Below are positions 47,042-56,213 of a stretch of DNA of 64,000 nucleotides, one piece after another. Location of the stretch: contig NZ_JAFFJX010000001.1 in NCBI RefSeq assembly GCF_016924755.1, forward strand, positions 1,174,927 through 1,238,926, written 5' to 3'. Numbering within the stretch: the first letter of the stretch is position 1; every line of letters begins with the position of its first letter. This stretch comes from Longitalea arenae (GTDB taxonomy: Bacteria; Bacteroidota; Bacteroidia; Chitinophagales; Chitinophagaceae). The notes under the pieces are model-generated. The model did not search any database, had not been told where the DNA came from, and saw nothing but the letters and a program-made list of their open reading frames with translations. A program made the translations under genes and the position numbers.

Positions 47042-47977
47042 TTAATATTGTTTAGCCAGTTTGAAGGTCTGCTTGAAATTATTGTTATTGAATTCCAGGA
47101 AGTACAAACCTTTAGGGGCGCTTGGATCAATGGCAATGGCATTGGCGCCAACGATGCGGAACTTGACCTGTTGACCCGACATATTGAATATTCTGATATT
47201 GCCTTGTTTGTTCAGGTCGGCAGATGTAGCACCGATCAATTGTACTTCACTCACGAAAGGATTTGGGAATACTTTCGTAACGATGCCAGCGCCTTTTCTG
47301 CTGTTCACATACACCACTTTTGAATATTCGAAGAAACCATCGATATCAACCTGTTTCAGGCGATAGAAATAATCACCCGCTGCAGGCAGTTGATCAACGA
47401 AATTGTATTTGATATCATGCGCAGAGCTGCCGGCGGCTTTAATAGTGCCTACGGTGGTAAAGTTCTTACCATCGGCGCTTCTTTGAATTTGGTATTCAGC
47501 GCTGTTGATCTCTAAAGTGGAAGTGAAATCCAGTCTAACTGTGCTTTCGCTTTGTAATTTGCCGGTGAAACCAGTAAGCTTGATAGGCAGGGGAGCCTGG
47601 GGAGGAATAATGGTAGTGCAGGTACCCTGGCCGAATTTGCTAACTTCTATCTTCTCTGCAAAATAGGTATTGCAGTCATATTGGTATACCAGTGATGAGT
47701 CATTTCCTGTTCTCCATACACCATCAGCGGAAGGAGCGGGGGCAAGTGAAGGGATAATTACATCTGTGCCGCCCTGTTTACCACGAACAACAACCTCTGC
47801 GTCAGGCCAGGTATTATCGAGGATTATAATGCAATAGGTTTGACCAGAACTGGTAACGAATTGAATGTTCCTTATAAAAATGGGTGAGCCGCCAGGGCAC
47901 ACTCCAGTGCTGATCTGGGCTTTAGTGGTTGCAAAAAATGCCATGAAGGCCAATGATAAGAGGTAAAACTTTTTCAT
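47042..47977 (-). CDS. Secreted protein with type IX secretion C-terminal sorting domain
   Basis: 311 aa from ATG 47977 (MKKFYLLSLAFMAFFATTKAQ), a standard signal peptide. The middle has a beta-sandwich-like region with RLDFTSTLEINSAEYQIQRS, typical of proteins before T9SS domains. The end is a type A sorting domain: KVFPNPFVSEVQL, then IRIFNMSGQQV, then GLYFLEF and FKLAKQY. It should cross the outer membrane by the type IX system. The N-terminal half contains a few Cys and a CPGGSPIFIRN motif; its function is unknown. Confidence 0.85.
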   Translation of the reverse strand: MKKFYLLSLAFMAFFATTKAQISTGVCPGGSPIFIRNIQFVTSSGQTYCIIILDNTWPDAEVVVRGKQGGTDVIIPSLAPAPSADGVWRTGNDSSLVYQYDCNTYFAEKIEVSKFGQGTCTTIIPPQAPLPIKLTGFTGKLQSESTVRLDFTSTLEINSAEYQIQRSADGKNFTTVGTIKAAGSSAHDIKYNFVDQLPAAGDYFYRLKQVDIDGFFEYSKVVYVNSRKGAGIVTKVFPNPFVSEVQLIGATSADLNKQGNIRIFNMSGQQVKFRIVGANAIAIDPSAPKGLYFLEFNNNNFKQTFKLAKQY

Positions 47978-48475
47978 ACATACATTTATTTGGTTCAGAA
48001 AAAATACATTGCCTTGCCGCTGTTTGAATAAACACACGGATAACGGTTAGCAACCTACGCCAGGTAAGATTGCCAGGGCTTTAAACAGGAGTGGAAAAAT
48101 TTGAAGTAAACAAAATACCTATACCGGTGGGATTTAAAAGGATATGGATTAAAATCAAAATGTGATTCAAACAGGGAAAATGCAACAGGTAGGAAATTCT
48201 AACAGATATTGGATGCTACTACGTAGGGAGAAAAAACCAATAGATGGTTTAATACGAATAAATTTTTACGCTCTTTTATTCTCTAGGGGATGGATATGAA
48301 GCCGAAGGTAATAAAAATCCTCAGATTTCAAAATCATTTACAAGATTAAATTGTGATAGTGAGACCATTGCGGATTTTACCAAATTGGCTAACCGATTTT
48401 CACCGTCGCTTTGCTATCTTTTTAACACAACAAAAGCATTTGCAACCCTTACTTTGCAAAACCATAGCACATTGA
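47978..48475. other. Intergenic region between divergent secreted-protein genes
   Basis: About 500 AT-rich bases with no convincing gene. Near-matches to the -7 box occur before the plus-strand gene (TATCTTTT at 48414 and TTACTTTG near 48450). No heptad repeats are present here. Confidence 0.4.
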
Positions 48476-48967
48476 ATGAATAAATTTATAATTTCTTTTT
48501 TGTTGATAATCATTAGTGTCAATGCATTATCACAGGCCGTGAAGGTGCCGCAGCTGATCGATATGCTCGATTGGAACACAAAGCGAATTGATACAACTTT
48601 AAAGAAGGATGGTTACCTGTTGATGCAGAAAGATCTTGACTCCACCAGTTCGCTCTACCAGTACTCCTGGTTCGACAAACAGGAAGATGGCAGGGCGGTA
48701 GTGCGGTCATTTATGTTTATGGATGCTACTGCAAGAGGTTATAAAAGCAGGTTGATCACCTACCGTACCTATAATAAAGAAGAATACCAGCGGATAGCCG
48801 CCTGGTTATTGGCCAATAACTATCAAACGACCGGTAAGTATGACTTCAAGGAAGCCCAGCATACTTTATACAGTAATGGCACCCAAACGATCCGCGTAAA
48901 AGTGATCACTACGCAGTTGAAAGATGGAAAAAAGTTTGTTGCGTATGAGTTGGAGTTAGGGAAATAG
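48476..48967 (+). CDS. Small exported protein of unknown function
   Basis: 163 aa with a signal peptide (MNKFIISFLLIIISVNALSQ). The mature part is a mix of helix and strand (QLIDMLDWNTKRIDTTLKKDGY, here noted as two halves around Thr, then YQYSWFDKQEDGRAVVRSF). No cysteines and no recognised family; the pattern LLANNYQTTGKYDFKEAQ is common in short Chitinophagaceae exported proteins. It probably acts in the periplasm. Confidence 0.65.
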   Translation: MNKFIISFLLIIISVNALSQAVKVPQLIDMLDWNTKRIDTTLKKDGYLLMQKDLDSTSSLYQYSWFDKQEDGRAVVRSFMFMDATARGYKSRLITYRTYNKEEYQRIAAWLLANNYQTTGKYDFKEAQHTLYSNGTQTIRVKVITTQLKDGKKFVAYELELGK

Positions 48968-48999
48968 TTTTTTATTGGCGCCATCTCTCTTTAGCAACC

Positions 49000-49077
49000 G
49001 TTACAAGTTTAGCTTTCAGGGAATCGGATACTTTGTAACTGGTCCCTGCAACCTGTTACTTGCAACCTGCAACGTGA
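49000..49077. repeat. Two-armed heptad element, GTTACAA / CCTGCAA type
   Basis: Left arm GTTACAA, GTTTAGC; right arm CCTGCAA, CCTGTTA, CTTGCAA, CCTGCAA. The right arm reaches to 2 bp from the stop codon (49079-49081) of the minus-strand gene. Confidence 0.65.
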
Positions 49078-49078
49078 C

Positions 49079-49504
49079 TTATCTTAACCGGTCAAGGCTC
49101 TTCACCAGTTTTTCATCCCTGCGGATGCCTCTTATCGCAAAGAATAAAAGTATCGGAATGAAGATGGCAAAGATGGCCGTGAGGTCGAATTTCCCTTCGT
49201 TTGGAACAAACTTTTTGGTCTCTAAAAAGAACAGTACGAGGTTAATGATAGAAACTAACAGGGCTACGAGCACGAGCCGCATCTGCAACTTCCTGTTCTT
49301 GTATAAGAAGATAGCAATGAGCGAAGTGATGCCTACACCTGCTGTTAGGATCAGCAGCAGCAAATTGCTTTGTGCGGTTAACGAAGCAAAGGCTTTGGTC
49401 TGATTCTCCGCGATCATATTGCCACTGTAGAACGAAAACCTTAAACTGCAGAATGCAGCTGCGGCAGCCAGTAATAACCAAACAGATTGTAGACGTTGGA
49501 TCAT
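49079..49504 (-). CDS. DUF4293-family membrane protein
   Basis: 141 aa with four hydrophobic helices (about residues 6-24, 45-64, 75-95 and 110-128). The N-terminus MIQRLQSVWLLLAAAAAF is characteristic of DUF4293, a family found mainly in Bacteroidota and without assigned function. It is on its own between the exported protein and glyA. Confidence 0.85.
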   Translation of the reverse strand: MIQRLQSVWLLLAAAAAFCSLRFSFYSGNMIAENQTKAFASLTAQSNLLLLILTAGVGITSLIAIFLYKNRKLQMRLVLVALLVSIINLVLFFLETKKFVPNEGKFDLTAIFAIFIPILLFFAIRGIRRDEKLVKSLDRLR

Positions 49505-49574
49505 GGGTTAATTGTTGTGCGTTGTTAGTAGTAGTCAGTAATACAATAAGTATCTTATTGCTTTCAATGAAAAT

Positions 49575-49655
49575 GGTTACCGGTTACCAGTAGCCGGTTG
49601 CCGGGCTTTGAAGCTGTATTCCCCGGTAAACTGGAAACCGGTAACTGGTAACCTG
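49575..49655. repeat. Two-armed heptad element, GGTTACC / GGTAACC type
   Basis: Left arm GGTTACC, GGTTACC, AGTAGCC, GGTTGCC; right arm GGTAAACT, GGAAACC, GGTAACT, GGTAACC, in complementary sense with about 20 bp between. Confidence 0.8.
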
Positions 49656-49706
49656 GTCTTATAAAACGCTAACCATTGAATAACGATAATGCATCACTTC
49701 CCTGGC

Positions 49707-50987
49707 TTATCCTAATTCAGGATACAGCGGGAACTGTTGCATAAAGGCATGTACATCCTGCTTTACAGCCTTGATGGTAGCCTCATTATCAGTATCCATT
49801 AATACTTTATCGATCATGCTTACCACGGTTTCCATATGCGATTCCTTCATACCTCTGGTGGTGATGGCAGGAACGCCTACCCGGATACCGCTGGTAACGA
49901 ATGGGCTCTTGTCGTCGAAAGGCACCGCGTTTTTGTTCAGGGTGATATGTGCCAGATCGAGGGTTTCCTGCGCTTTTTTACCCGTAAGGTTCTTGTTGCG
50001 CAGGTCGATGAGCATTAGGTGGTTGTCGGTACCATTGCTGATGAGGTTGTAACCGCGTTTTACAAAAGCAGCAGCCATCGCCTGGGCATTTTTAATGATC
50101 TGCTCACCGTAGGCTTTGAACTCGTCGGTAAGAATTTCACCAAAAGCTACTGCTTTGGCGGCGATCACATGCTCCAGCGGGCCACCCTGCATACCAGGGA
50201 AAACAGCCAGATCGAGCAGGGCGCTCATGGGGCGGATATTTCCTTTCGGATCTTTAATGCCCAGCGGGTTGTCGAAATCATGACGCAGCATGATGATACC
50301 ACCGCGGGGACCGCGCAGGGTCTTATGGGTAGTAGAAGTTACTATATGACAATGATCAAAAGGATCGTTCAGCAAGCCTTTGGCAATCAGACCGGCGGGG
50401 TGGGCTATATCGGCCATTACCAGGGCGCCGATGGAGTCGGCAACCGCCCGGATGCGTTTATAATCCCAGTCGCGGCTATAGGCAGAAGCACCGCAAATGA
50501 TCATTTTGGGTTTCTCTTTTTTGGCTACGGCTTCCAGTTGATCGTAATCAACCAAACCGGTTTCTTTTTGAACGCCGTAAAATAATGCCTGGTAGTTCTT
50601 GCCGCTGAAGTTGGCCGGACTGCCATGCGTAAGGTGACCGCCCATGCTCAGGTCGAGCCCCAGGATCTTGTCGCCCGGTTTTAAGCAGGCTAAAAATACC
50701 GCAACATTCGCCTGGGCGCCTGCATGGGGCTGCACATTGGCCCAGCTGGCATTGAAGATCTTTTTCAGGCGATCGATGGCCAGTGATTCAATTTCATCCA
50801 CCACTTCACAACCACCATAATAGCGTTTGCCGGGATAGCCTTCTGCGTATTTGTTGGTAGGTACAGAGCCCATGGCCTGCATTACCTGGTAGGAAGTAAA
50901 ATTTTCGGAAGCAATGAGTTCTATTCCATTTCTTTGACGTTCAAGTTCCTTTTTAAGAAGGTCAAAAACGAGCGTATCTTTTTGCAT
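49707..50987 (-). CDS. glyA: Serine hydroxymethyltransferase
   Basis: PLP enzyme converting serine and tetrahydrofolate to glycine and methylene-tetrahydrofolate. The PLP lysine is Lys222 in [13 protein letters not shown]. Other family marks are the N-terminal [32 protein letters not shown] and the Asp segment [12 protein letters not shown]. The length is 426 aa from ATG 50987 ([13 protein letters not shown]); the extra open frame upstream lies in a repeat and is not part of the protein. Its -7 box ends 4 bp before the ATG. Confidence 0.95.
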   Translation of the reverse strand: MQKDTLVFDLLKKELERQRNGIELIASENFTSYQVMQAMGSVPTNKYAEGYPGKRYYGGCEVVDEIESLAIDRLKKIFNASWANVQPHAGAQANVAVFLACLKPGDKILGLDLSMGGHLTHGSPANFSGKNYQALFYGVQKETGLVDYDQLEAVAKKEKPKMIICGASAYSRDWDYKRIRAVADSIGALVMADIAHPAGLIAKGLLNDPFDHCHIVTSTTHKTLRGPRGGIIMLRHDFDNPLGIKDPKGNIRPMSALLDLAVFPGMQGGPLEHVIAAKAVAFGEILTDEFKAYGEQIIKNAQAMAAAFVKRGYNLISNGTDNHLMLIDLRNKNLTGKKAQETLDLAHITLNKNAVPFDDKSPFVTSGIRVGVPAITTRGMKESHMETVVSMIDKVLMDTDNEATIKAVKQDVHAFMQQFPLYPELG

Positions 50988-50991
50988 GGCG

Positions 50992-50999
50992 CAAAAATA
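50992..50999 (-). promoter_or_regulatory. -7 box directly before glyA
   Basis: The minus strand reads TATTTTTG, then CGCC, then the ATG. The 4-bp gap means the transcript would begin at the start codon. The box touches the outer end of a heptad element. Confidence 0.6.
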
Positions 51000-51127
51000 A
51001 GTTACAAGTTCCAAGTTACAAGTTTCAGGTTGCAAGTTTTCTCGAAAGCAGGCCTGACCCGCGAGGTAGCAGGTTGTGACGAGCCGTGAACGTAAACCCC
51101 TGGAACCTGAAACCTGTAACCTGTAAC
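50999..51127. repeat. Two-armed heptad element, AGTTACA / CCTGTAA type
   Basis: Left arm AGTTACA, AGTTCCA, AGTTACA, AGTTTCA, GGTTGCA; right arm CCTGGAA, CCTGAAA, CCTGTAA, CCTGTAA. Complementary arms surround a unique centre of about 60 bp. Confidence 0.85.
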
Positions 51128-51151
51128 GCTCATTTTGAGGTAACTTTTATC

Positions 51152-51188
51152 TGGCAACCGGTATCTGGTACCCGGTAACCGGTTTTCC
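51152..51188. repeat. Heptad array, GGTAACC type
   Basis: TGGCAACC, GGTATCT, GGTACCC, GGTAACC, GGTTTTCC. Single arm only. From here to 51361 (374-bp glyA-to-nucleotidyltransferase spacer in total) nothing else is recognised. Confidence 0.6.
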
Positions 51189-51361
51189 AACTAACAAACG
51201 CTGGTAAAATTTTTTTTACTATTTTCACGCCTTTGAAAAAACAAACCACTTGTTTTTCAGGAAATAATCAGTGCTTTGCGGGCTTGAAAAAAAGAAATGG
51301 GCGGCATTAAGAAGCCTGGCTGTTTTACGCCAAAGGCGGATGAAGAACAAATATTTTTCAA

Positions 51362-52360
51362 ATGAAAGCAATTATTCCCGTAGCTGGAGCAGGTACCAAA
51401 CTGCGACCGCATACGTATACACAACCAAAGGCACTAATACCCCTGGCCGGTAAAACCATACTTAGCATCATTGTTGACCAGTTACGCGAAGCAGGCATCA
51501 ATGAATTTGTTTTTATTGTTGGTTACCTGGGCGATAAAATTCAGGATTACGTGAAAGAAAAATATCCTGATCTGAAAGCCTGGTTTGTGACCCAGAGCGA
51601 ACGCCACGGTATTGGCCATGCCATTCAACTTACCAAGGACATAGTGGCCGATGACGAAATATTCATCGTACTGGGCGATACCATTTGTGAATATGATGTA
51701 AAGGAACTGCTCGATATGCCCTGTTCGGCCCTCGGCGTTAAACGGGTAGATGATCCTCGCGATTTCGGAGTGGTAGAACTGGGGGAAGACGGGTTCATTA
51801 CCCGGGTAGTGGAAAAACCACAGATCCCCAAATCGAATATGGCGCTGGTGGGCATTTACCGCATTAAAGAAACATCCTTCCTATTCAATTGCCTCGAAAG
51901 TAATATCCGCAACCAGGTGATGAGCCGCGGCGAATTCAGCATCACCGATGCCCTGGAGTGTATGATCCAGCATGGCGCCCGGTTCAGGCCTTTCAAAGTG
52001 CAGAACTGGTTCGATTGCGGCAAAAAAGATACGCTGCTGGAATCGAACGCCACTTTGCTAAAAAAGTTTGGCGGCATCATTAGCCCCGATCACAATTTTG
52101 AAAACACCATCATCATTCCCCCCGTTAGCGTTGCTGAAGGCTGCGATATTAAAAATTCCATCATTGGTCCCAACGTTACCATTGGCGAAAAGACCACGAT
52201 CAGTTATTCAATAATTAAAGATTCTATTATTGGTTCATTTGCAGACCTCTACGATATTGTATTAACGAATTCTCTCATCGGTAGCGATACCGAGGTAAAA
52301 GGTGAAAGCCGCAGTCTGAATATTGGCGATAATACTGAGATCGATCTGGGGGAATCGTGA
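51362..52360 (+). CDS. Sugar-phosphate nucleotidyltransferase
   Basis: 332 aa. The GT-A nucleotidyl domain starts with the signature AIIPVAGAGTKLRPHTYTQP and KALIPLAGK (about residues 3-32) and has the metal Asp in VLGDTIC (about 98-104). The last ~90 residues are hexapeptide-like repeats (IIPPVSVAEGCDIKNSIIG, VTIGEKTTISYSII) forming a left-handed beta helix. This layout fits glucose-1-phosphate thymidylyl/uridylyl- or mannose-1-phosphate guanylyltransferases; the sugar cannot be fixed by eye. It would feed polysaccharide or glycan synthesis. Confidence 0.85.
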   Translation: MKAIIPVAGAGTKLRPHTYTQPKALIPLAGKTILSIIVDQLREAGINEFVFIVGYLGDKIQDYVKEKYPDLKAWFVTQSERHGIGHAIQLTKDIVADDEIFIVLGDTICEYDVKELLDMPCSALGVKRVDDPRDFGVVELGEDGFITRVVEKPQIPKSNMALVGIYRIKETSFLFNCLESNIRNQVMSRGEFSITDALECMIQHGARFRPFKVQNWFDCGKKDTLLESNATLLKKFGGIISPDHNFENTIIIPPVSVAEGCDIKNSIIGPNVTIGEKTTISYSIIKDSIIGSFADLYDIVLTNSLIGSDTEVKGESRSLNIGDNTEIDLGES

Positions 52361-52534
52361 GTAAATTTTTCCAGTCGAAATAACACTTAACTGGGTAAAT
52401 TCTTCATAATTTAAGTACCTTCAGGTTAGGAATGCAACATTGTGCACCTGCATTGTGTCTTTGTATTTGGTCCCGTATGAAAACTGATGGCAGCTGATGT
52501 TTGGGTTTGCCAACCTTTTAAACACTAATTTTTT

Positions 52535-52948
52535 ATGAGGGGTAAAAAAACTTACCTGTTGCTTGCAGCGTTATTGCCTCTTTCTTTACTAGCCAAAGCT
52601 AACGGCGATAACGGCAATCGTAAATCGACTGAGCCTGTATTACAGGGATGCGTAGCTGACGCCAGCACGAAAAAACCTTTACAAGGGGTAACCGTTTCTA
52701 TTTCCACATCTAAAGGACAGGAGAAAAAAGAATTCACCACCGATGCGGCGGGCAATTTTAAAGTGCCTCAAATGCCGCTGGGGGAAGTGATCATTGTGCT
52801 GGAAAAGAAAGGTTACAAAACAACCCGCCGCGAAGGGATCATTATCAAAGAAGGTGTTTCCCTGAAAATGAACTTCGATATTTCGAATATACGCCTCGAA
52901 GATGAAAGCGATGTTTTTCATCCCTTCATGCGCATGATGGAAGGCTGA
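52535..52948 (+). CDS. Exported carboxypeptidase-regulatory-like (Ig-like) domain protein
   Basis: 137 aa: signal peptide (MRGKKTYLLLAALLPLSLLA) then one CarboxypepD_reg-like domain (LQGCVADASTKKPLQGVTVSI, TDAAGNFKVPQMPLGEVIIV). That domain normally forms the first part of SusC/TonB-dependent receptors, but here it stands alone with a ~40-residue tail. It may be an envelope adaptor or a small surface protein; no function can be assigned. A terminator follows at 52976. Confidence 0.78.
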   Translation: MRGKKTYLLLAALLPLSLLAKANGDNGNRKSTEPVLQGCVADASTKKPLQGVTVSISTSKGQEKKEFTTDAAGNFKVPQMPLGEVIIVLEKKGYKTTRREGIIIKEGVSLKMNFDISNIRLEDESDVFHPFMRMMEG

Positions 52949-52975
52949 GGCTGGGTGCAAATAATTAATAAAAAG

Positions 52976-53001
52976 AACCGCTTCATTGAAGCGGTTTTTT
53001 T
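52976..53001 (+). terminator. Intrinsic terminator
   Basis: AACCGCTTC / GAAGCGGTT with a 3-nt loop followed by seven or more T. It lies 27 bp after the stop of the gene ending at 52948. Confidence 0.92.
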
Positions 53002-53003
53002 AT

Positions 53004-53086
53004 GTTACAGGTTTCAGGTTACACGGGGTTGGTTGTTGTGAAGCCTGAAATCAGGGCCCTTAACCTGAAACATGTACCCTGTAACA
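53004..53086. repeat. Two-armed heptad element, GTTACAG / CCTGTAA type
   Basis: Left arm GTTACAG, GTTTCAG, GTTACAC; right arm AACCTGAAA, CATGTAC, CCTGTAA. The arms are complementary around about 35 bp. Confidence 0.78.
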
Positions 53087-53096
53087 GTTTGCGACC

Positions 53097-53171
53097 GCAA
53101 CCGGTAACCGTCAACCGGTAACTGGTAACCGGTAACTGGCAACCGGTAACTGGTAACCGGTAACCGGCAAC
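53097..53171. repeat. Ten-heptad array, GGTAACC type
   Basis: GGTAACC, GTCAACC, GGTAACT, GGTAACC, GGTAACT, GGCAACC, GGTAACT, GGTAACC, GGTAACC in exact 7-bp phase; single arm only. Confidence 0.85.
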
Positions 53172-53240
53172 AAAAAAGGCCGAACTGGGAACAGCTCCGC
53201 CTTATGAGAAAATCACTAGTCTAATGTGTATCCGAAAGAT

Positions 53241-54140
53241 CTAATGATCAATTTCCATTTGACCATCTTGTTTTTTTATGGCTATAGTTTTATGCTTAAA
53301 GTACTTTTTATATTTATCGGCAAGTGCCTGCGGCTGCTTTCTATCGTTGATGAACAGGTCGCCGTTTTTATATTCAATGGTATAATCTTCTTTCGTGTTC
53401 AGTAAGCCGGCGGCTTCCATATCGTAGATCATTTCCTGGTAGCCTTTCGTTTCAGTTTTGGCTTTGTTAATTTCCACCTGCGCTTTATCCATTTCTTTCC
53501 TGAAATCGAATTTCTGCCGCTTTATTTCTTCCCTTGCTTTCGCCACTTCCTTCCGGGCGTTTTCGAGTTCTTTTTTCACTTCTTCTTTATTGAACTCGCG
53601 GGCCTTTTTCACTTCTTCTTTCCAGTCCTCATTTTTCAAAGCCTCATCAACCTGTTTGCGGGCTTTCTCCAGTTCGCGCCTGATCTCTTCCTTATCTATT
53701 TTCTTTACTTCTTCCAGTGATTGTTCAATGCTCCGTTGTATTTGCGCAAAGTCAATTTTCCGGAGCGATTCCTGCACCTGGCGGTTGATCTTTTCATAGT
53801 CAATATGTTTTGCTGCAAGCTCTACTTGCTGCTGGATCTTTTCGAAGTCGATCCTGCTGATCGATTCCTCCACCTGCCGCGAGATCTCATCCCAGTCCTT
53901 TTCTTTCATTTTTTGCAGCTGCTCCTGGGCTTTATCCAGGCCTCTTAACTCTTTGTCGAGGTCACGATTGATGCCTTCTTCGCGGGTAATTTTATTTCTC
54001 TTAGGCACCGTATCCTCGATGTTATTGGCAGTGGCCGGCTGAGGCAGCTGATTGCCGCTAAATGCTTCCAGCGTAACAATGGTCGCCACGGCAAGCAAGG
54101 CCAGGGAACCCCAGCGGATAAGTGGTGGATTCAATTTCAT
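53241..54140 (-). CDS. Membrane-anchored coiled-coil protein with 16-residue repeats
   Basis: 299 aa from ATG 54140 (MKLNPPLIRWGSLALLAVAT). One N-terminal helix (about residues 10-27) anchors or exports it. A long alpha-helical part (about 50-225) contains tandem ~16-residue repeats of the form ID(F/Y)EKIQ(Q/R)QV: seen four to five times starting near residue 70. A Lys/Glu coiled coil follows, then a small C-terminal domain with TIEYKNGDLFINDRKQ. It would act in the periplasm or envelope; no family or function is recognised. Confidence 0.7.
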   Translation of the reverse strand: MKLNPPLIRWGSLALLAVATIVTLEAFSGNQLPQPATANNIEDTVPKRNKITREEGINRDLDKELRGLDKAQEQLQKMKEKDWDEISRQVEESISRIDFEKIQQQVELAAKHIDYEKINRQVQESLRKIDFAQIQRSIEQSLEEVKKIDKEEIRRELEKARKQVDEALKNEDWKEEVKKAREFNKEEVKKELENARKEVAKAREEIKRQKFDFRKEMDKAQVEINKAKTETKGYQEMIYDMEAAGLLNTKEDYTIEYKNGDLFINDRKQPQALADKYKKYFKHKTIAIKKQDGQMEIDH

Positions 54141-54252
54141 GGTGTTAAGTTTAAAGTTTGTATTACGACGTCCTTCGTATAAAAATACGATACATTTCGT
54201 AAATTGTTGCATGCAGGTAGAACTTTTTAATTCCTTTTCTTTTTTTTAACGA

Positions 54253-54789
54253 TTAAACACCCAATGGAGAATCGCCGGCTATTTCCCAGACCCGGCCGTT
54301 ATGCCGCAGCAGGGAGATGGCCTGTGCAGGGAAGCTAACGTCATACTTAAGCTGTTGAAAGTAAGCCCAGGCTTTGGGAAAGTCTTCTTTTTTGAGATCG
54401 CGGTTGGCAATGGTAACATGCGGATGGAAGGGGCGCTCTTCCTTTTTGATACGGAAGCGCCCGGTTTTTAGAACAGCTGTTTCCAGCTTTGATTGTAAGT
54501 CTTCCAGGCGGGCACTAGGTACTACATCCACATAGATCACACGTGGTTTAAAAGCAGCGAAATTATGCAGGCGGATGGGGAAGGGTTGTTGGGCTGCAGC
54601 AAATTCCATTAACAGTTCCTGCAACGCGGGCCGGGCATCATCCGGCATCTGGAAAGGCGGAATAAGCGTTATATGCGCCGGAGATTTCAGGGCCACCCTG
54701 CACTGGAATTGTTCCAGCATATAGTGCTTCCATTCCAGTACCTGCTGGTTGATAATTTCCGGAGCTACCAATGCAATAAAATAAAGCAT
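54253..54789 (-). CDS. 2'-5' RNA ligase / cyclic phosphodiesterase family protein
   Basis: 178 aa with both HxT motifs of the 2H phosphoesterase superfamily: HITLIPPF (about residues 40-47) and HVTIANR (about 124-130). The family includes bacterial ThpR (RNA 2',3'-cyclic phosphodiesterase/2'-5' ligase) and many proteins of unknown substrate. The length and two-lobe layout are normal. It is cytoplasmic, without a signal peptide, and lies beside the coiled-coil gene in the same direction. Confidence 0.85.
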   Translation of the reverse strand: MLYFIALVAPEIINQQVLEWKHYMLEQFQCRVALKSPAHITLIPPFQMPDDARPALQELLMEFAAAQQPFPIRLHNFAAFKPRVIYVDVVPSARLEDLQSKLETAVLKTGRFRIKKEERPFHPHVTIANRDLKKEDFPKAWAYFQQLKYDVSFPAQAISLLRHNGRVWEIAGDSPLGV

Positions 54790-54830
54790 AAAAGAAGCTT
54801 GAAGCTCATCGTTTCAAGTGAATGCGTTCC

Positions 54831-54904
54831 AGGTTACAGGTTGCAAGGTACAGGGAAATGCCAACCCTGGAACACATGTAACATGGAACTTGTAACCTGC
54901 AACT
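54831..54904. repeat. Two-armed heptad element, GGTTACA / CTTGTAA type
   Basis: Left arm GGTTACA, GGTTGCA, AGGTACA; right arm CATGTAA, CATGGAA, CTTGTAA, CCTGCAA. The right arm ends inside the stop codon (54903-54905) of the permease gene. Confidence 0.8.
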
Positions 54905-56201
54905 AGTTATTTCTAAACGCCCAGCGCATCATTTCTTTCCAGGTAACTTTTTTACCATACAACAAGATACCCGTGCGATAGATCTTGGCGGTTAACCAGC
55001 CAAAAAAGAGGAAGCATAATATCAGTAGCACCATCGACAGTATCAATTCGCTAACGGGCACATCATACATGATGCGGCCCATCATCACCACAGGCGATGT
55101 AAGCGGGAATATACTGCCAAAAATGGCGAGTGAACTGTTTGGCTCAGCGATGGCTTTTGTCATGATCACAAAGCCGAGAACGATCGGCATCATGATCGGA
55201 AACACCATTGCCTGTGCTTCGTTCTGATCATCGCTCACCACGCTGCCTATCGCGGCAAACAGGGAGGCATACAGGAGGTATCCGCCAATAAAATAAAAGA
55301 TGAAACAAAATATGATCAGTCCCCACGGCAGGGTTTTTAACCCGGCGCCAATCAAGGCCAGTTTGCTGGTGCTTTCTGCTATGCCGGGGGCTTGTCCGCC
55401 CTGTGCCATCATACCGGGATCTACAGAAGGGAAGGGCAGCACAAAGCCTATCGCCGCCATTAATATGATCCAGATGGCAAACTGGGTTAAACCAACGGCG
55501 CCAATGCCAATGATCTTACCCATCATGAGTTGAAAAGGTTTCACCGAGCTTACCATCACTTCGGCAATACGGTTGATCTTTTCTTCCATGACGCCGCGCA
55601 TGACCATGGTGCCATAGATCAGCATGATCACGTAAATGAGCATACCACAGCCAAATGCAACGAAGGTGGCCACCACGGCAACCCCTTTCTTTTGTTCCTT
55701 ACCCGTTATATTTTCTATAGAAACATCTGATTTGATGGAGCGGTATTGTTCGCGGGTAATATTGGCCGATTGCAGCCTTCTGAGCTCTATGGCATTATTG
55801 ATGGCCTTTTCTATTTTGCTTTTCTGACTGATCGATACCGTGGATTTACTGTAGAGTTGAATATTGTTCACCTTTTGCGTAATGTCTATTGGCGGAATAT
55901 ATAAAAAGTAATCATATCCCAGCTTTCTGTAATTCAATTTCAGCGAGTCAACCGGTTGGTCGGTGATGAACACATATTCTGAAGCATCGCTTTTCGACTT
56001 TTCCAGGTTTGTACTGAGCAGCCTGGCCTGGTCGATCACGGCTATTTTATTTTTTTCAGGGCCGCCGCTGGCGCCAATGGCAATCATAATGGCATAAAAT
56101 GCTATGATGAGGATGGGCACGCCAATGGTAGTGAGCAGAAAGGATTTTTTCCTGACGCGAACCAGGTATTCACGTTGTATAACGAGTAAGATCTTCTTCA
56201 T
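54903..56201 (-). CDS. ABC-2 type permease (NatB-like)
   Basis: 432 aa. One N-terminal helix (about residues 21-44) is followed by a large external domain (about 50-170) and five or six C-terminal helices (about 175-415). This split layout is typical of NatB/YhaP-type ABC-2 permeases. The ATPase gene lies 12 bp upstream, and the pair should form an exporter; the substrate is unknown (NatAB moves sodium). Confidence 0.86.
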   Translation of the reverse strand: MKKILLVIQREYLVRVRKKSFLLTTIGVPILIIAFYAIMIAIGASGGPEKNKIAVIDQARLLSTNLEKSKSDASEYVFITDQPVDSLKLNYRKLGYDYFLYIPPIDITQKVNNIQLYSKSTVSISQKSKIEKAINNAIELRRLQSANITREQYRSIKSDVSIENITGKEQKKGVAVVATFVAFGCGMLIYVIMLIYGTMVMRGVMEEKINRIAEVMVSSVKPFQLMMGKIIGIGAVGLTQFAIWIILMAAIGFVLPFPSVDPGMMAQGGQAPGIAESTSKLALIGAGLKTLPWGLIIFCFIFYFIGGYLLYASLFAAIGSVVSDDQNEAQAMVFPIMMPIVLGFVIMTKAIAEPNSSLAIFGSIFPLTSPVVMMGRIMYDVPVSELILSMVLLILCFLFFGWLTAKIYRTGILLYGKKVTWKEMMRWAFRNN

Positions 56202-56213
56202 GTCAATATCGTA

